Assembly (NCBI GenBank): GCA_963666575.2
Contig: CAXXYG010000023.1
Location: forward strand, 1-64,000
Reading direction: 5' to 3'
DNA: 64,000 nt
Source: JABMQB01 sp963666575
Lineage (GTDB): Bacteria; Bacteroidota; Bacteroidia; Bacteroidales; Prolixibacteraceae
The translations under genes and the position numbers were made by a program. This document shows, piece by piece, positions 62,144 through 64,000 of the stretch. The notes below the pieces were generated by a model. That model was not told where the DNA came from and ran no database searches. It was given only the letters and a program-made list of their open reading frames with translations. How positions within the stretch are numbered: position 1 is the first letter of the stretch; each line of letters begins with the position of its first letter.

Positions 62144-63508
62144 TTATGGACTTACAAATGATGTTGTGTAAGTTTCAATTAATTCATTTGCATTAAATAT
62201 ACCAAATTCAACTCTGGTTTTATCGCTTTTTAATTCTTCGTTGGGAATGAATAATATAAACGATGTTTCAAAATAAGCCTGATTTTTTATGAGAATTTTA
62301 CTTCCAGCCATTTCAATTTTTCCTTTGTGCGATAGCAAGCGGATATCAAGTGGAATTTCATCGTGCGTTTTATTTACAATTTTTATGTTGTAAACGTTGG
62401 AGATTGTATTGTCACTATTTTCCTGATAAATTAAACCGGGAGTCCTTAAAATGGTAGTTTCGATTACCGGCCTTGAAAGTAGGGTGTACATAAAAAATCC
62501 GACCAAAATAAAAAGGACAACGGAATAGGCTCTGTTTCGGGTGTTCCAAATTGAATTGTGCCCTTTTTTAATACCTTCTGCTGAACTAAACCGGATTAAT
62601 CCGGGCGACTTTCCGGTAACATGCATTATTTTATTGCATTGGTCGATACATGCTGTACAGTTGATACATTCCAGTTGTGCACCATTTCGGATATCGATAC
62701 CCGTTGGGCACACCGAAATACATTGATGGCAATCAATACAGTCGCCACTGCTTTTTGATCCTCGTGGTTCGCCGCGTTTGTAATCGTAAGTAACAACAAT
62801 CGATTTTGAATCGAGTAGGACTCCCTGCATCCTGCCATAAGGGCACACCATGGTGCATATTTGTTCTCTGAAAAAGGAATAGACCCAATAAAAAAAGGCC
62901 GAAACCAAAAGCATGGTAACAAATCCTGAAAAGTTTTCTTTTATAGGGCTGGTTATTAGTTCAATCCATTTTTCGGGCCCAATAAACCACATTAAAAATG
63001 TATTGGTCATTGCTAAGGAAATCAAAATAAAAATGGCATGTTTTAAACTCTTTATAGCCATTTTATTAATTGACCATGGGCTACTGTCTAATTTGTGCCT
63101 TTGGCGGTAATCGCCTTCGATGAGGTATTCGATTTTGCGGAAAACCATTTCCATAAAAATAGTTTGCGGGCATGCCCAACCGCACCATAATCTCCCGAAA
63201 GTAACAGTAAACAGGATAACAAATAAAATAAACGACAGCATCATTAAAGCCAGAATGAATGTATCCTGAGCCCAGAAAATAACTCCAAAAATGATAAATT
63301 TACGACTTGCAATATCAAGCAAAATGAATGGATTCCCATTTATTTTTATGAAGGGTACGGCCACAAAAAACAGGATCACAAACCAGCTGAAGATGGTTCG
63401 CCGGGTGTACCATTTTCCTTTAGGTTTTTTAGCATATATCCATTTGCGGCTTCCCTTTTCATCCATGTTAATGGGGCGGTCACGAAACGATATGTTTTTT
63501 TCGGCCAT
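62144..63508 (-). CDS. ccoG: Cytochrome c oxidase accessory protein CcoG (FixG)
   Basis: The start at 63508 (MAEKNISFRDRPIN) gives 454 residues. Five to six membrane helices; cysteine motifs WACPQTIFMEMVFRK and CTMVCPYGRMQG, a dicluster ferredoxin domain (CIDCHQCISVCPTGIDI, CINCTACIDQCNK) and a C-terminal Ig-like domain. It is thought to act in copper reduction or cluster delivery during cbb3 assembly. It follows ccoP and precedes ccoH on the same strand. Confidence 0.95.
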   Translation of the reverse strand: MAEKNISFRDRPINMDEKGSRKWIYAKKPKGKWYTRRTIFSWFVILFFVAVPFIKINGNPFILLDIASRKFIIFGVIFWAQDTFILALMMLSFILFVILFTVTFGRLWCGWACPQTIFMEMVFRKIEYLIEGDYRQRHKLDSSPWSINKMAIKSLKHAIFILISLAMTNTFLMWFIGPEKWIELITSPIKENFSGFVTMLLVSAFFYWVYSFFREQICTMVCPYGRMQGVLLDSKSIVVTYDYKRGEPRGSKSSGDCIDCHQCISVCPTGIDIRNGAQLECINCTACIDQCNKIMHVTGKSPGLIRFSSAEGIKKGHNSIWNTRNRAYSVVLFILVGFFMYTLLSRPVIETTILRTPGLIYQENSDNTISNVYNIKIVNKTHDEIPLDIRLLSHKGKIEMAGSKILIKNQAYFETSFILFIPNEELKSDKTRVEFGIFNANELIETYTTSFVSP

Positions 63509-63561
63509 ATGTTTAAAATACAAAAAAAGGAAATAAGAATTCCCTTTTATACAATTTTATT

Positions 63562-64000
63562 TTATTCACACATTTCTCCCTGAGGTTCTTTTGCATTTTC
63601 AGGTTGGCTACCTCTTAACGTTGTTAGAACATAACTTGAGACCTTCTGAATTTTACTATCGCTCAACTGTCCTTTAAATGCGGTCATTCCTTTTGAAGGG
63701 TTTCCATTTTTGATAATGCTAAACACTTCATCGAAACTACATCCGTTTATCGAATAATTATCGGTTAAATTAGGGCCAATGGCATTTCCCTCACCATTTA
63801 AACCATGACATGCAAAACAGTTCATTTCCTTGTAAATGATTTTCCCCTCTTCAATAGCACCGGCATCGGTAAGAAGCATTAATGCTTCTGATGACTGATT
63901 GGCAAGTTGGTATTTTGCTTCGTGCTGTTGGCTTTTGCGGATATATTCAGCATCCTGATGATCACCAACATCGAGCCAAAAATAATAAGCACCATAAATA
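63562..64000 (-). CDS. ccoP: cbb3-type cytochrome c oxidase subunit CcoP, partial (start outside the window)
   Basis: The frame is open to the right edge (first full codon at 63999), so the ATG at 63879 is internal. The visible 145 codons hold the tail of a membrane segment or the region after it (IYGAYYFWLDVGDHQDAEY), a linker and one cytochrome c domain with CFACHGLNGEGNAIGPNL and distal ligand Met in KGMTAFKGQLSD. Only one haem site is visible; CcoP proteins usually have two, and the other may lie outside. It precedes ccoG-ccoH. Confidence 0.88.
   Translation of the reverse strand, partial: IYGAYYFWLDVGDHQDAEYIRKSQQHEAKYQLANQSSEALMLLTDAGAIEEGKIIYKEMNCFACHGLNGEGNAIGPNLTDNYSINGCSFDEVFSIIKNGNPSKGMTAFKGQLSDSKIQKVSSYVLTTLRGSQPENAKEPQGEMCE

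Noticed and set aside
1..64000. Mobile element, prophage, CRISPR or restriction-defence island
   Set aside because: No transposase, integrase, phage structural, cas or restriction-modification gene was found, and no regularly spaced repeats were seen.

Overview
The window looks like a chromosomal segment of a Bacteroidota bacterium, probably class Bacteroidia and possibly a Marinilabiliales-type marine or sediment lineage. The evidence is an AT-rich genome, a type IX secretion C-terminal sorting domain, a TonB-dependent receptor with a CarboxypepD_reg-like N-terminus, TAnnTTTG-type promoter boxes, the rsfS-ftsH-LUD-cdsA-psd-pssA gene order, and a cbb3 oxidase assembly cluster. The genus is an inference. 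No insertion sequence, prophage, CRISPR array or rRNA operon was seen; the one tRNA is tRNA-His(GTG).

Region by region. 0-4.2 kb: a truncated LysM lytic transglycosylase, then an SGNH-hydrolase gene broken by a one-base slip in an A-run, overlapping an AlgI/PatA-type MBOAT acyltransferase; this resembles a cell-wall or exopolysaccharide O-acetylation unit. 4.2-10.7 kb: a 1150-residue protein that resembles pyrophosphate-dependent PEP carboxykinase, a FadL/OmpP1 porin, and a prokaryotic pentameric ligand-gated ion channel. 11-18.1 kb: TonB receptor, exported TPR-like protein, LytS/LytTR two-component pair, exported FMN-binding-like protein, PfkB sugar kinase, tRNA-His and a small membrane protein.

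18.2-29.5 kb is the most distinctive region: a compact sulfur-redox island. mobA and a Crp/Fnr regulator with FNR-like cysteines lie beside it, with an FNR-like palindrome in the divergent promoter. Unit 1 encodes an SQR-like flavoprotein with only two cysteines, a DUF1641 protein, a one-cysteine DsrC/TusE-like protein and a DsrE2-like protein whose last 31 codons are displaced by a frameshift. It ends at a strong terminator. Unit 2 has its own promoter box and encodes a Tat-exported molybdopterin oxidoreductase, a four-cluster ferredoxin and an NrfD membrane anchor (PsrABC/PhsABC architecture), then two half-size YeeE/YedE sulfur transporters and a rhodanese-fold protein without its catalytic cysteine. 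A NtrC-type regulator without an HTH domain follows. Together they suggest uptake, relay and respiratory conversion of an inorganic sulfur species; substrate and direction cannot be read from sequence.

29.7-42.2 kb is housekeeping: phospholipid synthesis (pssA, psd, cdsA), ftsH, rsfS, birA, pyrE, a NUDIX protein, coaD, an exported thioredoxin-fold protein and an SLC12-like transporter. 42.4-57.9 kb is a surface-glycoconjugate and envelope region with two DPM1-like glycosyltransferases and four multi-spanning membrane proteins of GT39/DUF2079 type. It also holds a degenerate metallophosphoesterase, a T9SS-sorted repeat protein and a CotH-DUF4956-VTC triad. Three of these proteins seem to share a beta-sandwich module. 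57.9-64 kb: a VOC protein, then the cbb3 assembly genes ccoI, a SafE-like gene, ccoH and ccoG, downstream of a partial ccoP running off the right edge.

Two separate genes each lack one A in an A-run. This is either a sequencing or assembly artefact or real slippage, and it should be settled before the gene models are trusted.
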